This document shows positions 11,305 to 21,405 of a stretch of DNA of 64,000 nucleotides, one piece after another (position 1 is the first letter of the stretch; each line of letters begins with the position of its first letter). Under the pieces are notes generated by a model, which had not been told where the DNA came from, did not search any database, and worked only from the letters and a program-made list of their open reading frames with translations. A program made the position numbers and the translations under genes. The stretch is from the NCBI RefSeq assembly GCF_000439085.1, contig NZ_AUUA01000002.1, positions 310,001 to 374,000 of the forward strand, in the 5' to 3' direction. The stretch comes from Leminorella grimontii ATCC 33999 = DSM 5078 (GTDB lineage Bacteria > Pseudomonadota > Gammaproteobacteria > Enterobacterales > Enterobacteriaceae).

Positions 11305-13386
11305 ATGAAGGGCCGCCTGCTGGACGCCGTTCCTCTCAGCGCCCTCTCCGGAGTCGGCGCCAGCCAGTCGGCGAAGCTGGCCAAGCTCGGCCTGTTCACC
11401 GTACAGGACCTGCTGTTCCACCTCCCCATGCGCTACGAAGACCGTACGCGCCTTTATCCTATTGGCGAGCTGCTGCCGGGGCTCCACGCCACCGTCGAGG
11501 GCGAAGTCGTTCGCTGCGACATCGTTTTTGGCCGCCGCCGCATGCTGACGTGTCAGATTACCGACGGCACCGGCGTGCTTACCATGCGCTTTTTCAACTT
11601 CAACGCCGCGATGAAAAACGGCCTGTCGGCGGGCCGGCGGGTCAAGGCCTACGGTGAAGTAAAGCGCGGTACGCACGGCGCAGAGATCCTCCATCCGGAA
11701 TACCGAATTCAAGGCGATCGGGACGCCATCGAGTTAGAAGAAAACCTGACGCCGGTTTACCCCACCACCGAAGGGGTACGACAGGCAACGCTGCGCAAAT
11801 TGACCGATCAGGCCCTTGCGCTGCTGGACACCTGCGCCGTCGTTGAGCTGCTGCCCGCCGAGCTTCTGGGCAACCTCATCAGCCTGCCGCAGGCGCTGAA
11901 AACCCTTCACCGTCCGCCGCCGGACATTCAGCTCGCCACCCTTGAACAGGGCCAACACCCCGCACAGCGGCGGCTGATTTTGGAAGAGCTGCTGGCCCAC
12001 AATCTCAGCATGCTGGCCACGCGCGCCGGCGCGCAAAGCTATCGCGCACAGGCGTTGGCGGGCGGCGAGGCGTTGAAAAGATGCCTGCTGTCCTCACTGC
12101 CGTTTAGCCCTACCGGTGCGCAGACGCGCGTTGTCGCAGAAATTGAGCAAGACTTGGCAAAGCCCTACCCCATGATGCGGCTGGTGCAGGGCGACGTCGG
12201 CTCCGGCAAGACGCTGGTCGCAGCGCTGGCGGCGCTGGCAGCGATAGAAAGCGGCAAACAGGTCGCGCTGATGGCACCGACCGAGCTTTTGGCCGAACAG
12301 CACGCCAACGGCTTTCGCCAGTGGTTTGAGCCGCTGGGCATCAAGGTCGGCTGGCTGGCCGGCAAGCAAAAGGGCAAGGCGCGCCAGGAGCAGATGGCCG
12401 CCGTCGCTTCGGGCGAAGTGTCTATGGTGATCGGCACTCACGCCATCTTCCAGGAGCAGGTGAAATTTTCGTCACTGGCGCTGGTTATCATCGATGAACA
12501 GCACCGCTTTGGCGTCCACCAGCGGCTGGCGCTGTGGGAAAAGGGCGAAGAACAGGGGTTCCACCCGCACCAGCTGGTGATGACCGCCACTCCGATCCCC
12601 CGCACGTTGGCGATGACCGCCTATGCGGACATGGATACCTCGGTTATCGACGAGCTGCCGCCGGGGCGTACGCCGGTCACCACGGTTGCTATCCCCGACT
12701 CGCGGCGCGATGACGTGATTGCCCGCGTTCAAAGCGCCTGTAAGCAGGAAGGCCGTCAGGCCTATTGGGTGTGTACCCTGATTGAAGAGTCCGACGTGCT
12801 GGAAGCCCAGGCGGCGGAAGCAACCGCCGAAGAGTTGAAGTCCGTCCTGCCGGAGCTGAGCATCGGCCTGGTGCACGGCCGCATGAAGTCGCAGGAAAAG
12901 CAGGCGGTCATGCAGGCCTTTAAGCAGGGCGAGCTGCAGCTGCTGGTCGCCACGACGGTCATTGAGGTCGGCGTCGACGTGCCGAACGCCAGCCTGATGA
13001 TTATCGAAAACCCTGAGCGCTTGGGGCTTGCCCAGCTCCATCAGCTGCGCGGGCGAGTAGGCCGCGGCGCCGTCGCCTCCCACTGCGTGCTGCTGTACAA
13101 AACGCCGCTGAGCAAAACGGCGCAAAAGCGCCTGCAGGTGCTGCGCGACAGCAACGACGGCTTCGTTATCGCCCAGAAAGATCTGGAGATTCGCGGCCCC
13201 GGCGAGCTGCTGGGAACCAGACAAACCGGCATTACCGAGTTTAAAGTGGCGGACCTGCTGCGCGACCAGTCCATGATCCCGGAAGTCCAGCGCGTCGCCC
13301 GCTATATCCACCAAAATCACCCCGACAGCGCCAGCGCCCTGATTGAGCGCTGGCTGCCGGAGAGCGCGAAGTACACCCACGCCTGA
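11305..13386 (+). CDS. recG: ATP-dependent DNA helicase RecG
   Basis: Branch-migration helicase that regresses stalled replication forks and processes R-loops and Holliday junctions. The product is 693 residues, the same length as the E. coli protein. The N-terminal wedge/OB domain (about 1-200) carries GLFTVQDLLFHLPMRYEDR. Walker A GDVGSGKT falls at about 297-304, the DEQHRFG Walker B box at about 396, then TATPIPRTLAMT, and motifs V-VI TTVIEVGVDVPNA and QLRGRVGRG, all intact. It is the last gene of the rpoZ-spoT-trmH-recG run and converges with the aspartate dehydrogenase gene twelve bases away. Confidence 0.97.
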   Translation: MKGRLLDAVPLSALSGVGASQSAKLAKLGLFTVQDLLFHLPMRYEDRTRLYPIGELLPGLHATVEGEVVRCDIVFGRRRMLTCQITDGTGVLTMRFFNFNAAMKNGLSAGRRVKAYGEVKRGTHGAEILHPEYRIQGDRDAIELEENLTPVYPTTEGVRQATLRKLTDQALALLDTCAVVELLPAELLGNLISLPQALKTLHRPPPDIQLATLEQGQHPAQRRLILEELLAHNLSMLATRAGAQSYRAQALAGGEALKRCLLSSLPFSPTGAQTRVVAEIEQDLAKPYPMMRLVQGDVGSGKTLVAALAALAAIESGKQVALMAPTELLAEQHANGFRQWFEPLGIKVGWLAGKQKGKARQEQMAAVASGEVSMVIGTHAIFQEQVKFSSLALVIIDEQHRFGVHQRLALWEKGEEQGFHPHQLVMTATPIPRTLAMTAYADMDTSVIDELPPGRTPVTTVAIPDSRRDDVIARVQSACKQEGRQAYWVCTLIEESDVLEAQAAEATAEELKSVLPELSIGLVHGRMKSQEKQAVMQAFKQGELQLLVATTVIEVGVDVPNASLMIIENPERLGLAQLHQLRGRVGRGAVASHCVLLYKTPLSKTAQKRLQVLRDSNDGFVIAQKDLEIRGPGELLGTRQTGITEFKVADLLRDQSMIPEVQRVARYIHQNHPDSASALIERWLPESAKYTHA

Positions 13387-13398
13387 CGATCTATGCGT

Positions 13399-14193
13399 CT
13401 ATGCCGCCAAACCGTCGTCCACCAGCCGCCGACAGGCTTCTACCGCGCTGAGCGCGGCCAGCATCGACGTTTTCGGATTGCTGGAAAGCGTATTGCCGTT
13501 AAGCTCAATATGAAACTCGCCGAACGCGCCCGCCGCCTGGATGCGGTGGGTATTGCGTCGGGTGTGGGGGTCAACGCGAAGCTGCACCTGAGTGTTGTCC
13601 ATACCGATACCCATCAGGGCGATAGTGGCTGCTACGTTAGCGTTCGCGGGGAAGGTCTGCGCCGCCTCGCGGGCCGAGCCTTCAAAAAACACCGTTGCTT
13701 CACTGACGTTATCGAGATCGACAAGCTGTTCCGCCGGGCTTCCTCGCCAGCTTGCCGGGCTTTTGTTGGAGACATAGGTAACACTTTCCAGCCCACCTTC
13801 CCGCGCCGCCGCCAGCCCATCCATGCCGGCCACCGCGCCAGAGAGGATCGTCAGCTTTGCGTGATTAATCCGCGCCGTAGTGCGCAGCGTTTCGAACAGT
13901 TGAGCCTGCGCCAGCGCGCCGGTGGAGGCCAACGCTAAATCCCAGCCTCGGCTTAGCACCGCTTCGCCGAACTCTTTCACCGCCTGCTGGCTGGCGCATT
14001 CCAGCACCAGATCGGGGCGTTCGCTACACTCGATAGGATGTGAAATGGCTTTTATCGCTCCTCCGCTGAGCTGGGCGATCGCCGCATGATGGCGCTCGCG
14101 GGCGACAATCCAGCCAACGGAAACGCCCTGCGGCAGTCGAGCTATCACCTCATGCGCCATGCCGCCAAAACCGATGAGCATTATCTTTTTCAT
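13399..14193 (-). CDS. nadX: L-aspartate dehydrogenase
   Basis: A 264-residue protein of the NAD(P)-dependent aspartate dehydrogenase family, which oxidises L-aspartate to iminoaspartate/oxaloacetate and can feed NAD synthesis. The Rossmann start is MKKIMLIGFGGMAHEV, LVLECASQQAVKEFGEAVL follows, and the catalytic segment holds SGAVAGMDGLAAAREGGLE (about 117-136). The C-terminal domain has FPANANVAATIALMGIGMDNT (about 180-200), a strong family signature. AGTCGGAGTAAAGA precedes the ATG, placing GGAG at good spacing. It is not part of the E. coli K-12 recG locus, so it is a lineage-specific insertion between recG and xanP. The symbol is assigned from family resemblance only. Confidence 0.85.
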   Translation of the reverse strand: MKKIMLIGFGGMAHEVIARLPQGVSVGWIVARERHHAAIAQLSGGAIKAISHPIECSERPDLVLECASQQAVKEFGEAVLSRGWDLALASTGALAQAQLFETLRTTARINHAKLTILSGAVAGMDGLAAAREGGLESVTYVSNKSPASWRGSPAEQLVDLDNVSEATVFFEGSAREAAQTFPANANVAATIALMGIGMDNTQVQLRVDPHTRRNTHRIQAAGAFGEFHIELNGNTLSSNPKTSMLAALSAVEACRRLVDDGLAA

Positions 14194-14289
14194 TCTTTAC
14201 TCCGACTGTTTTTATCGAGAATGGGCCAAACCGACGCCCGATTCAACCGATTCGCGACGCCCGTAGCCAAATGCCATTTTCTTTAAATC

Positions 14290-14337
14290 AGCAAACGTAT
14301 GCGCAAACGGTTGCGATAAATTTTAATTCGATTAAAA
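14290..14337 (+). promoter_or_regulatory. xanP promoter overlapped by PurR-like operators
   Basis: CGCAAACGGTTGCG at 14302-14315 is close to the palindromic PurR operator core (GCAANCGNTTNC), and AGCAAACGTATGCGC at 14290-14304 is a second, weaker copy overlapping it. TTGCGA at 14311-14316 can serve as -35 with a 16-base spacer to TAAAAT at 14333-14338. A repressor bound here would cover the -35 element, suggesting purine repression of the xanthine permease. Confidence 0.5.
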
Positions 14338-14373
14338 TGCCCACTTTGTAACTTCAGAGGTTTTCTTTCCCCT

Positions 14374-15780
14374 ATGAGCAGCGCCGATCTCATCCCGGAT
14401 TCTACCCCCGTTGCCCGCGCAGAGCCGCAAACCAAGCCCTCGCGCAGTGAACTTATCTACCACCTTGAGGACCGTCCGCCGCTGGCGCAGACTCTGTTTG
14501 CCGCACTGCAGCACCTGCTGGCGATGTTCGTCGCCGTCATCACGCCGGCAATGCTTATCTGTCAAGCGCTGGGGCTTCCCGCGCAGGACACCCAACATAT
14601 CATCAGCATGTCGCTGTTCGCTTCCGGGCTCGCCTCTCTGTTACAAATCCGCACATGGGGGCCGGTCGGTTCGGGCCTGCTGTCCATTCAGGGCACCAGC
14701 TTTAACTTCGTCGCCCCGCTGATTATGGGCGGAACTGCGCTGAAAAACGGCGGCGCGGACGTGCCGACCATGATGGCCACGCTGTTCGGCACGCTGATGC
14801 TGGCCTCCTGTACGGAAATCTTCCTTTCGCGCATTCTGCATCTGGCCCAGCGCATCATTACGCCGCTGGTTTCCGGCATTGTGGTGATGATTATCGGTCT
14901 GTCGCTGATTCAGGTCGGCCTGATTTCCATCGGCGGCGGCTACGGCGCCATGTCCGAAACCAATAACACCTTCGGTTCGCCAAGCAACCTGCTTTTGGCC
15001 GGCGTCGTTCTCGCCACCATCATTCTACTTAACCGCCAGCGCAATCCGTACCTGCGGGTTTCCTCGCTGGTGATTGCGATGGCCATCGGTTACCTGCTGG
15101 CCTGGGCGATGGGGATGCTGCCGGAGCAGGCCAAGGTGGAAAGCGAGCTGATTATGGTGCCAACGCCGCTTTACTACGGCTTAGGTATAGACTGGACGCT
15201 GCTTATCCCGCTTATGCTGGTGTTTATGATCACTTCGCTGGAAACCATCGGCGATATTACCGCCACGTCTGACGTTTCCGAACAGCCGGTGACCGGCCCG
15301 GTCTACATGAAGCGCCTGAAGGGCGGCGTACTGGCCAACGGCTTGAACTCTATGCTGTCTGCGGTGTTTAACACCTTTCCGAACTCCTGCTTCGGCCAAA
15401 ACAACGGCGTTATCCAGCTGACCGGCGTAGCCAGCCGCTACGTAGGCTACGTGGTTGCCATCATGCTGGTGCTGCTCGGCCTGTTCCCGGTCGTCAGCCA
15501 GTTCGTTCTCAGCATTCCGGAACCGGTGCTGGGCGGCGCGACCATCGTGATGTTCGGTACTATCGCCGCATCGGGCGTGCGCATCGTTTCTCGCGAGAAG
15601 CTTAACCGCCGCGCCATCATGATTATGGCGCTGTCGCTGGCGGTCGGCCTAGGGGTTTCTCAACAGCCGCAGATCCTGCAGTTCGCCCCCGAATGGCTGA
15701 AAACCCTGCTATCCTCCGGCATCGCGGCTGGCGGCATTACCGCCATCGTGCTGAACCTGGTGTTTCCGCACGAGAAGTAA
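14374..15780 (+). CDS. xanP: Xanthine permease XanP
   Basis: Proton-coupled xanthine transporter of the NCS2 (NAT) family in the inner membrane; 468 residues against 463 in E. coli. About 14 hydrophobic segments are visible. Family marks are the QH motif equivalent [19 protein letters not shown] (about 41-59), [17 protein letters not shown] near 95-111, and the NAT signature region [21 protein letters not shown] (about 330-350). In E. coli xanP is followed by yicH, and here yicH also follows after a small inserted gene. Promoter elements overlapped by PurR-like boxes lie upstream, and a strong hairpin follows the stop. Confidence 0.94.
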   Translation: MSSADLIPDSTPVARAEPQTKPSRSELIYHLEDRPPLAQTLFAALQHLLAMFVAVITPAMLICQALGLPAQDTQHIISMSLFASGLASLLQIRTWGPVGSGLLSIQGTSFNFVAPLIMGGTALKNGGADVPTMMATLFGTLMLASCTEIFLSRILHLAQRIITPLVSGIVVMIIGLSLIQVGLISIGGGYGAMSETNNTFGSPSNLLLAGVVLATIILLNRQRNPYLRVSSLVIAMAIGYLLAWAMGMLPEQAKVESELIMVPTPLYYGLGIDWTLLIPLMLVFMITSLETIGDITATSDVSEQPVTGPVYMKRLKGGVLANGLNSMLSAVFNTFPNSCFGQNNGVIQLTGVASRYVGYVVAIMLVLLGLFPVVSQFVLSIPEPVLGGATIVMFGTIAASGVRIVSREKLNRRAIMIMALSLAVGLGVSQQPQILQFAPEWLKTLLSSGIAAGGITAIVLNLVFPHEK

Positions 15781-15791
15781 ATTCTGTCCTA

Positions 15792-15826
15792 CGACAAGCG
15801 GTTACAATGCCGCTTGTCGCCCTTTC
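15792..15826 (+). terminator. Rho-independent terminator of xanP
   Basis: Perfect 10-base stem CGACAAGCGG (15792-15801) and CCGCTTGTCG (15810-15819) with an 8-base loop, followed by a pyrimidine-rich CCCTTTCCTT tail. Confidence 0.75.
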
Positions 15827-15933
15827 CTTGCGCTCATCCCCAAACCGACCCCACGACCCGCAGTGAGTAACGCAAAGCGGCGGCTTCAACCGCGTTTTCT
15901 GATTTCCACGCTTCACACCATAAGGCCTTCAGT

Positions 15934-16227
15934 ATGAGTATGATTTATGTTGTCGTCTTAAATTACGTCAAACCCCTGAGCGAAATTGATGAACAAATAC
16001 CGGCTCACGTTGAGTGGCTGAAACAGGGCTATGCCGACGGCGTATTTCTTGCCTCGGGCCGAAAAATCCCTCGAACCGGCGGCGTGATCCTCGCTAAAAG
16101 CGACAGTATTGAAAGCCTGCATCGCCGTCTACAAATGGACCCTTTCCAACGTTTAGGCCTAGCGACCGCCGAGGTCATTCCTTTTGAGGCCAGCCTGTGT
16201 GCAGACGAGCTAAAGGGGCTTTTATAG
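15934..16227 (+). CDS. YciI-like family protein
   Basis: A 97-residue protein with the YciI ferredoxin-like fold. MSMIYVVVLNYVKPLSEID leads into HVEWLKQGYADGVFLASGRKIPRTGGVILAKSD, in which the conserved histidine (about residue 27) and the GRKIPRTGG turn match the family, whose members include a chlorohydrolase-like clade and proteins of unknown role. The C-terminal MDPFQRLGLATAEVIPFEA is the usual conserved end. AAGG lies nine bases upstream of the ATG. It stands alone between two hairpins, and its substrate is unknown. Confidence 0.75.
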   Translation: MSMIYVVVLNYVKPLSEIDEQIPAHVEWLKQGYADGVFLASGRKIPRTGGVILAKSDSIESLHRRLQMDPFQRLGLATAEVIPFEASLCADELKGLL

Positions 16228-16267
16228 TTCCTTAACGAACGGCTGATAACGGCAGCTCGTTAAGGAA
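16228..16267 (+). repeat. Nested hairpin after the YciI-like gene
   Basis: TTCCTTAACGA (16228-16238) is a perfect inverted repeat of TCGTTAAGGAA (16257-16267), and GCTG/CAGC pair inside. There is no T-run on either strand, so it is more likely a 3' stabilising structure or a Rho-linked stop than a classical terminator. Confidence 0.45.
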
Positions 16268-16370
16268 AAACCGCGTTCTTTCTCGAAATCCTCGACGTCA
16301 TCATTGAGATTCCTCGCCAAATGGGGCATAAAATATGCCTATCATCAGCTACCGTGGTTTAAATCCGGCT

Positions 16371-18110
16371 ATGGCACTTATCCGTAAAGCTTTTTACACG
16401 CTTCTTATCGTCATCGTTCTGGGCGTCGCTGCGCTCTATTTTATTGCGCAAACCGGCTACGCCGCGGGATGGATAAGCCAATGGATAAGCAACAACTCGC
16501 CCTACCGGTTGGCTTTCAGCAATCTGGACTACAGCCTGAGCTCGCCCTTCAGGCTGACGCTGAATCAGGCCGAGTTTGGCGTAAAAGAGCGTGAGCCGCT
16601 GGTAAAGGCGCAGAAACTCACCGTCGACTTAGGCGATGGCTTCTGGCAAACGCCGCTCAGCTTTGCCTCACTGGAAGTAGACGGAGGAGCGCTCACGCTT
16701 TCGGCCGATAAAACCGGCGCGCCGGACGTCAGGAGCCAACGCCTGCAGCTGCGCAACGTGTCCGTCGACGTTAAAACGTCCGAGATAGCGCTGAAAGGCG
16801 AAGGCGTCAACGGCGGCTTTCTTCCGTGGAGACTGACGTCCGACCTGATTCCAACCGACAACGCCCACTTTGAATTCAGCGCGTCAAAGCTTTGGCTCAA
16901 CGAGCTGGAAACCGCCAACGTTCTGATTCAGGGCGACGTACGGGATAACCAGCTGCTGCTTACCAACGTCGGCGCCGACCTGGCCGGAGGCCTGCTGACC
17001 GGCAGCGCCAAACGCGCGCCGGACGGCCGTTGGACGATAGACTACTTTCGCCTGAGCGACGTCAAGTATCAAAGCCATCAGGCGCTGCCTGCGCTTTTAA
17101 CGCAAATAGACAACTACGTTGACGGCGTAAGCCTAACGCTAAATCGCGCCGACCTTATCAACACTAACATTCAGGGCGACGGCTGGGCGCTTAGCGACTT
17201 CTCACTGTCTTTAAAAGACCTCCGGCGAGAAGGCGGCCTATGGCAGGCTGACGCCGGCAGCGCGCTGTTCAACGCCTATGACGTCGTGCTGGGCGACCAG
17301 CATCTGGTGAATCCGGTGCTAAATCTGGAACTGGAAGGCGATACGCTAAAAATCAAACAGTTCAGCAGCCGCTGGCAGGACGGCCTGGTGCGCGCTACCG
17401 GCGCCTGGTCGCGTAAAGACCATACCCTGCGGCTTGACGACGTCGCGCTGACTTCTCTGCTCTATACGCTGCCGCAAAGCTGGAAAAGCGCCCTTCTGGA
17501 GCCGATGCCCGACTGGCTTCGCGAACTGTACGTCAATAAGTTGGCCGTCAATCGCAGCATTATCATTGATATCAATCCCGACTTTCCGTTCCAGTTCACC
17601 TCGCTCGACAGCAGCGGCAGCGATCTACATCTCGTCAAAGACCGCCAATTCGGCCTATGGAAAGGCAATCTGACCGTTAACGCCTCTGCGGCGACGCTGA
17701 ATAAAACCGATCTGCGCCACCCGTCCACCGTTGTAAACGCTGACGCCAACGCGATTACCTTTAGCGACACCAGCGCCTTCACCGCAACCGGGCTGCTGGA
17801 AGGGCAGGCAACCATCGGCCAGAGCAGCGACAGGCCGCTCGATCTCTCGCTAAGCGGGCGCGGCGTTTCGGTGAATATCTTACAAAACTGGGGCTGGGAG
17901 CCGGTGCCGCTGAAGGGAAACGGCAGCCTCAAACTAACGCTGAAAGGAAGCCTTAAGGGCGCTGAAGCGAAGCCCGATTTGAAAAGCTCGCTGTCTATTC
18001 AGGGCGACGACGGCCAGCGCTATCCGGACGAACAAAAGGCGGTACCAGCGCAGGAGACGCCAACGCAGCAGCCACAGGAAGAAAGCCCGGCTCCGCAGCC
18101 TTTGTTCTAG
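16371..18110 (+). CDS. yicH: AsmA-family protein YicH
   Basis: A membrane-anchored periplasmic protein of the AsmA/TamB-like bridge family, thought to help move or organise envelope lipids. About 579 residues from the ATG at 16371 (E. coli YicH 569). One N-terminal helix (ALIRKAFYTLLIVIVLGVAALYF) is followed by a long beta-rich periplasmic region. LANVGADLAGGLLTGSAKR-like and GRGVSVNILQNWGWEPVPL segments match YicH. The C-terminus is rich in P, Q and E. An in-frame ATG at 16335 has a better purine-rich stretch upstream and would add twelve residues, so the start is uncertain. Synteny with xanP supports the name. Confidence 0.87.
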   Translation: MALIRKAFYTLLIVIVLGVAALYFIAQTGYAAGWISQWISNNSPYRLAFSNLDYSLSSPFRLTLNQAEFGVKEREPLVKAQKLTVDLGDGFWQTPLSFASLEVDGGALTLSADKTGAPDVRSQRLQLRNVSVDVKTSEIALKGEGVNGGFLPWRLTSDLIPTDNAHFEFSASKLWLNELETANVLIQGDVRDNQLLLTNVGADLAGGLLTGSAKRAPDGRWTIDYFRLSDVKYQSHQALPALLTQIDNYVDGVSLTLNRADLINTNIQGDGWALSDFSLSLKDLRREGGLWQADAGSALFNAYDVVLGDQHLVNPVLNLELEGDTLKIKQFSSRWQDGLVRATGAWSRKDHTLRLDDVALTSLLYTLPQSWKSALLEPMPDWLRELYVNKLAVNRSIIIDINPDFPFQFTSLDSSGSDLHLVKDRQFGLWKGNLTVNASAATLNKTDLRHPSTVVNADANAITFSDTSAFTATGLLEGQATIGQSSDRPLDLSLSGRGVSVNILQNWGWEPVPLKGNGSLKLTLKGSLKGAEAKPDLKSSLSIQGDDGQRYPDEQKAVPAQETPTQQPQEESPAPQPLF

Positions 18111-18126
18111 GAAGGGGAAAGGCGCG

Positions 18127-19032
18127 TTAATGCGCCTCTGGAAGCACCATATAGGTTCCTTCAAAAACGCAGCCGACGTCGCCTTCTCCACAAACGTGCA
18201 CTTCGAGCTGCACCCGGGCCTTGCGCCCTTTCGCCAAACGGTCCAAGTCGCCCTTAACCGAGCCTCGCTCAGCCGTCGCGATTGCCCGACCGCTGACCGG
18301 CTTATGATAGCGAACGTGGGCATCCACCAGCACGATGGCTCCGCCGAGCCGCTGCTCCTGAAGCAGCAGCCAAATCAGCCCCCAGCCGGTCAGGGTCGCC
18401 AGCGAAAACAGGCTGCCGGCGAACTGAGTCTGGTGCAGGTTGGTATTAACGCTCTGGGACATGGTGGTAATAAACCGCTGGCCCGTATATTGAACGATGC
18501 GAACGCCCATCTTTTCGCTGAGGGGAATAGAGCCGTGCCAGGCGTTTTGCAGCTCGGCGCACCAGTCGGGATGGTGGAGAATATCGTCCAGCGAGGCGAC
18601 GGGCTTACGCATTAAAAAATGGCGTACCGGCGTGGTCAGTGGCGCCGTGACTTCCCCCTGATTGACGAAGCCAAGCTTTTCAAAAAAGGAGACCGTTTCT
18701 TCACGCGCTCGGCAGACGATCCGCTTTACCCCTTCCTGACGCGCTATCGACTCCAGCGTCATCGCCAGAAGCGTTCCCAGCCCCTTATAGCGGACGTCCT
18801 CCGCCACCGCCAGAAAGCGGATGGAACCCTCGTTGTCCGCATTCACGTATAGCCGCCCGACGGCCACCACCCGCCCCTGCGCATCGATAATCATCTGATG
18901 GTAAGCCGTCAGATCGTAGCCGTCCTTCTCCGAACCAATCGGCTGATTCAGCGGCTTACGCAGCATTTCCCAACGAAACTGATAGTAGTCGTTTAGCTCT
19001 TGTTCGGTAGCGGGGACGCGCAGGTGGTACAT
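18127..19032 (-). CDS. fabY: FabY (YiiD): GNAT plus hotdog thioesterase-like protein
   Basis: A 301-residue two-domain protein. Residues about 1-150 form a GNAT acetyltransferase domain ([23 protein letters not shown]; acetyl-CoA loop [19 protein letters not shown] at about 81-99). Residues about 155-300 form the YiiD C-terminal hotdog domain ([53 protein letters not shown]). E. coli FabY can start fatty acid synthesis when the FabH route is missing. It ends 16 bases after the convergent yicH stop. In E. coli fabY neighbours dtd; here dtd is 3.7 kb away, so that block has been opened by insertions. Confidence 0.9.
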   Translation of the reverse strand: MYHLRVPATEQELNDYYQFRWEMLRKPLNQPIGSEKDGYDLTAYHQMIIDAQGRVVAVGRLYVNADNEGSIRFLAVAEDVRYKGLGTLLAMTLESIARQEGVKRIVCRAREETVSFFEKLGFVNQGEVTAPLTTPVRHFLMRKPVASLDDILHHPDWCAELQNAWHGSIPLSEKMGVRIVQYTGQRFITTMSQSVNTNLHQTQFAGSLFSLATLTGWGLIWLLLQEQRLGGAIVLVDAHVRYHKPVSGRAIATAERGSVKGDLDRLAKGRKARVQLEVHVCGEGDVGCVFEGTYMVLPEAH

Positions 19033-19846
19033 AAAGGCTCTCTGGTTGTTGTTGTGGTTATAGTTTTTTTATATTGATAGCGCGTTCAGGGGGAAAGGGC
19101 AATGGGGGGAGCCAAAAGGTAACGCAAAAATGCGGCGCTTTGGCTTTATAAGCATTCACAGTTAGCTTCCGGTAGGTCACCTTGGCGTTCCGGCTGGTTT
19201 TAGCGTCACGTTGATTAAAAGCGTAAAAGCGCGGCTAATTTCTATAAAAAGATGGAGTATCTTTCCTAATTCGAAATTTAATTGTTGTTGAAGATGATAT
19301 TTTTTATCAAGTTTCATTACAGATATCGAGGTATCTTATTAGCACAAGAGATAATTTCATCAGCTTTAACGAAAAAAATGAATCACCAATGGAGTAATAA
19401 AATCAACGTTTAAGAATAAATCATGCAGTTTATATAAATACGGTCAGCCTAACTATCATTCAGCCAATGAGCTAAGTTATTTCTCTTCTGTGATTTATCT
19501 GAATTCTAAATTTTAAAAATCATATCAACGAGATGGAGCCTCACTAAGACAGAGAAAATCTATTGAATAATCATATTTTGATATTGCGGTATAAAATAAT
19601 TCAGCCTCAAAAGGGTGGAACCTCATATAGAAAAAGCTGCATTTAAAAATATAAAAGCCGAGTTCCATCACAGAAAATTCTTAATTGTGCTTGTTATATT
19701 CTTTTTAAGAACAGTGCTAATTAAAAAACATTCTCCCATGTTGTTAAACGGTAAGAGCGTAATAAAAAGATATTCCATATAGCCGTAATAATCGTACATA
19801 CCCAACGCGGCTTTATGACGTCACTTCCTCTGGATAGGAGTTTGAA
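19033..19846. other. AT-rich intergenic region of 814 bases, no gene seen
   Basis: From about 19200 the base composition becomes much more AT-rich than the surroundings. Both strands hold many stops, and no frame longer than about 15 codons has a ribosome-binding site. It probably contains the upstream control region of the dipeptidase gene. No repeat or hairpin of note was found. Confidence 0.6.
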
Positions 19847-21325
19847 ATGAATAATCCCGCTACCATTCCCTCCGTTTCTTCACTCGTCGCCCGCTATGAT
19901 TCCTGTACTACCATTCTTGTCGGCAGCCAGGCGACGACTGACGGTTCCAGAATTATCGCCCGTACGGAAGATCACGATCCCTGCCTGTCGAAAGTGCTGT
20001 TGGTTCATCCTGCGAGAAAAAACGCCGGTAACACGTTTCGGGCAAATGAAAACCGGTTCACCTACCCCATTCCTAAAACCGCCTTTGGCTATACCTCTTT
20101 CTCCAACGGGCTACCCGGCAAAAGCGCTGACGAAATGACCTGGGGCGCCGCGGGTTTTAACGATAAGGGCGTCGGCATGACGGCGACAGAAACCATTTTT
20201 GCCAGCGACGCCGCGCTGAAAAACGATCCTTACCTGCCGGATACCGGCATCACGGAAGACAGCATCACCGACGTCATTCTGCCCTATATCACCAGCGCGA
20301 AAGAAGGTGCGGCAAAGCTGGGTAAAATCATCGATGAAAAGGGCGCGGGCGAAGGCTTCGGCGTCGCGTTTGTCGATGAAAAAGAAATTTGGTATCTGGA
20401 AACCGGCAGCGGCCACCAGTGGCTGGCAACGCGCATACCCGATGACAGCTACTTCGTGACCGGCAATCAGGGCCGGCTGCGCCAATACAAGCCAAACGAC
20501 ACCAGTCACTTTATGGCCTCGAAGACGCTGGTTAAATACGCCGTCGACAACGGGCTGTATAACCCTAAGGTCGACGGCGAATTCGATTTTGAAAAGGCCT
20601 ATACGCTCCACGACGATGCTAAAGACCGCTACTACAACTACCCGCGGGTATATGCGCTGCAGCATCTGTACACGAAAGGGATCAAAACCCGTCTGGAAAA
20701 GCCCGATGGCTTTAACGTATTTGAGAGACCGTCCGCCAAAATGGATATCGATGCGGTAAAGGCGGGGCTTAGAAACACCTACGAGAATCTCGGCAGAATG
20801 CCGTACACCGCCATGCCGGACTATACCCTGCGGCCAATCTCGCTGTTTCGCACTCAGCAGTCGCACATTTTGCAGTCAAGAAACGGCCTGCCGGTACAGA
20901 TCGCCAACGTGGAATACGTCTCCTACGGCATGCCGTCTATTTCTATCTACATTCCGTTCTACCCAGGCTGCCTGACGGACTTCCCCGATGGGTACAAAAA
21001 GGTCACGGACGGCAGTGCGGACTCAGAATCGGCCCAGTGGAAGTTCAGAAAGCTCCAGACGCTGGTCATGGTTGACTACCACAAGTACGCTCCCATCGTT
21101 CAGAAAGGGTATCGCGACGCCGAAATGCAGTTTGCGCGAATGCAGAAAAAGCTGGAGAAAGCCTTTATCGCCGAATCCGACTCAAGTAAGGCGCTCGGAT
21201 TGGTCAATGCGTTCGAAAATAAGGTATTCACTCAAGCGCTGGAGGTGACGGAGAAGCTAACGAATCAGCTATTCACGCTGCTGGCTAACGACCTGAACCA
21301 GAGATACAAGTTTGCTGGCGCGTAG
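19847..21325 (+). CDS. Family C69 dipeptidase (PepD-like)
   Basis: A 492-residue peptidase of family C69, whose members cleave dipeptides. SCTTILVGSQATTDGS places the expected nucleophile at Cys20, followed by RTEDHDPCLSKV with the conserved R/E/D residues. Further family marks are WGAAGFNDKGVGMTATET (about 99-116) and the GEGFGVAFVDEKEIWYLETGSGHQWLA region (about 168-194). C69 enzymes are Ntn hydrolases, and several need removal of the residues before Cys. Here 19 residues precede it, and they do not look like a secretion signal, so a cytoplasmic enzyme is likely. ATAGGAG is well placed before the ATG. It stands alone behind a long AT-rich region. Confidence 0.85.
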   Translation: MNNPATIPSVSSLVARYDSCTTILVGSQATTDGSRIIARTEDHDPCLSKVLLVHPARKNAGNTFRANENRFTYPIPKTAFGYTSFSNGLPGKSADEMTWGAAGFNDKGVGMTATETIFASDAALKNDPYLPDTGITEDSITDVILPYITSAKEGAAKLGKIIDEKGAGEGFGVAFVDEKEIWYLETGSGHQWLATRIPDDSYFVTGNQGRLRQYKPNDTSHFMASKTLVKYAVDNGLYNPKVDGEFDFEKAYTLHDDAKDRYYNYPRVYALQHLYTKGIKTRLEKPDGFNVFERPSAKMDIDAVKAGLRNTYENLGRMPYTAMPDYTLRPISLFRTQQSHILQSRNGLPVQIANVEYVSYGMPSISIYIPFYPGCLTDFPDGYKKVTDGSADSESAQWKFRKLQTLVMVDYHKYAPIVQKGYRDAEMQFARMQKKLEKAFIAESDSSKALGLVNAFENKVFTQALEVTEKLTNQLFTLLANDLNQRYKFAGA

Positions 21326-21345
21326 CGAAGCCTTTTATTTCTCCC

Positions 21346-21380
21346 TTTGGCGTTACTCTTTTGCCAAGAGTAACGCCAAA
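21346..21380. repeat. Perfect 15-base hairpin between convergent genes
   Basis: TTTGGCGTTACTCTT (21346-21360), a 5-base loop, then its exact reverse complement (21366-21380). It lies 20 bases after the dipeptidase stop and 25 bases from the 3' end of the leftward amber-interrupted gene. No T-run follows on either strand. It may act as a bidirectional stop or mRNA 3' cap. Confidence 0.55.
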
Positions 21381-21405
21381 TATGCACTCCGGTGAGTATG
21401 GGAAG

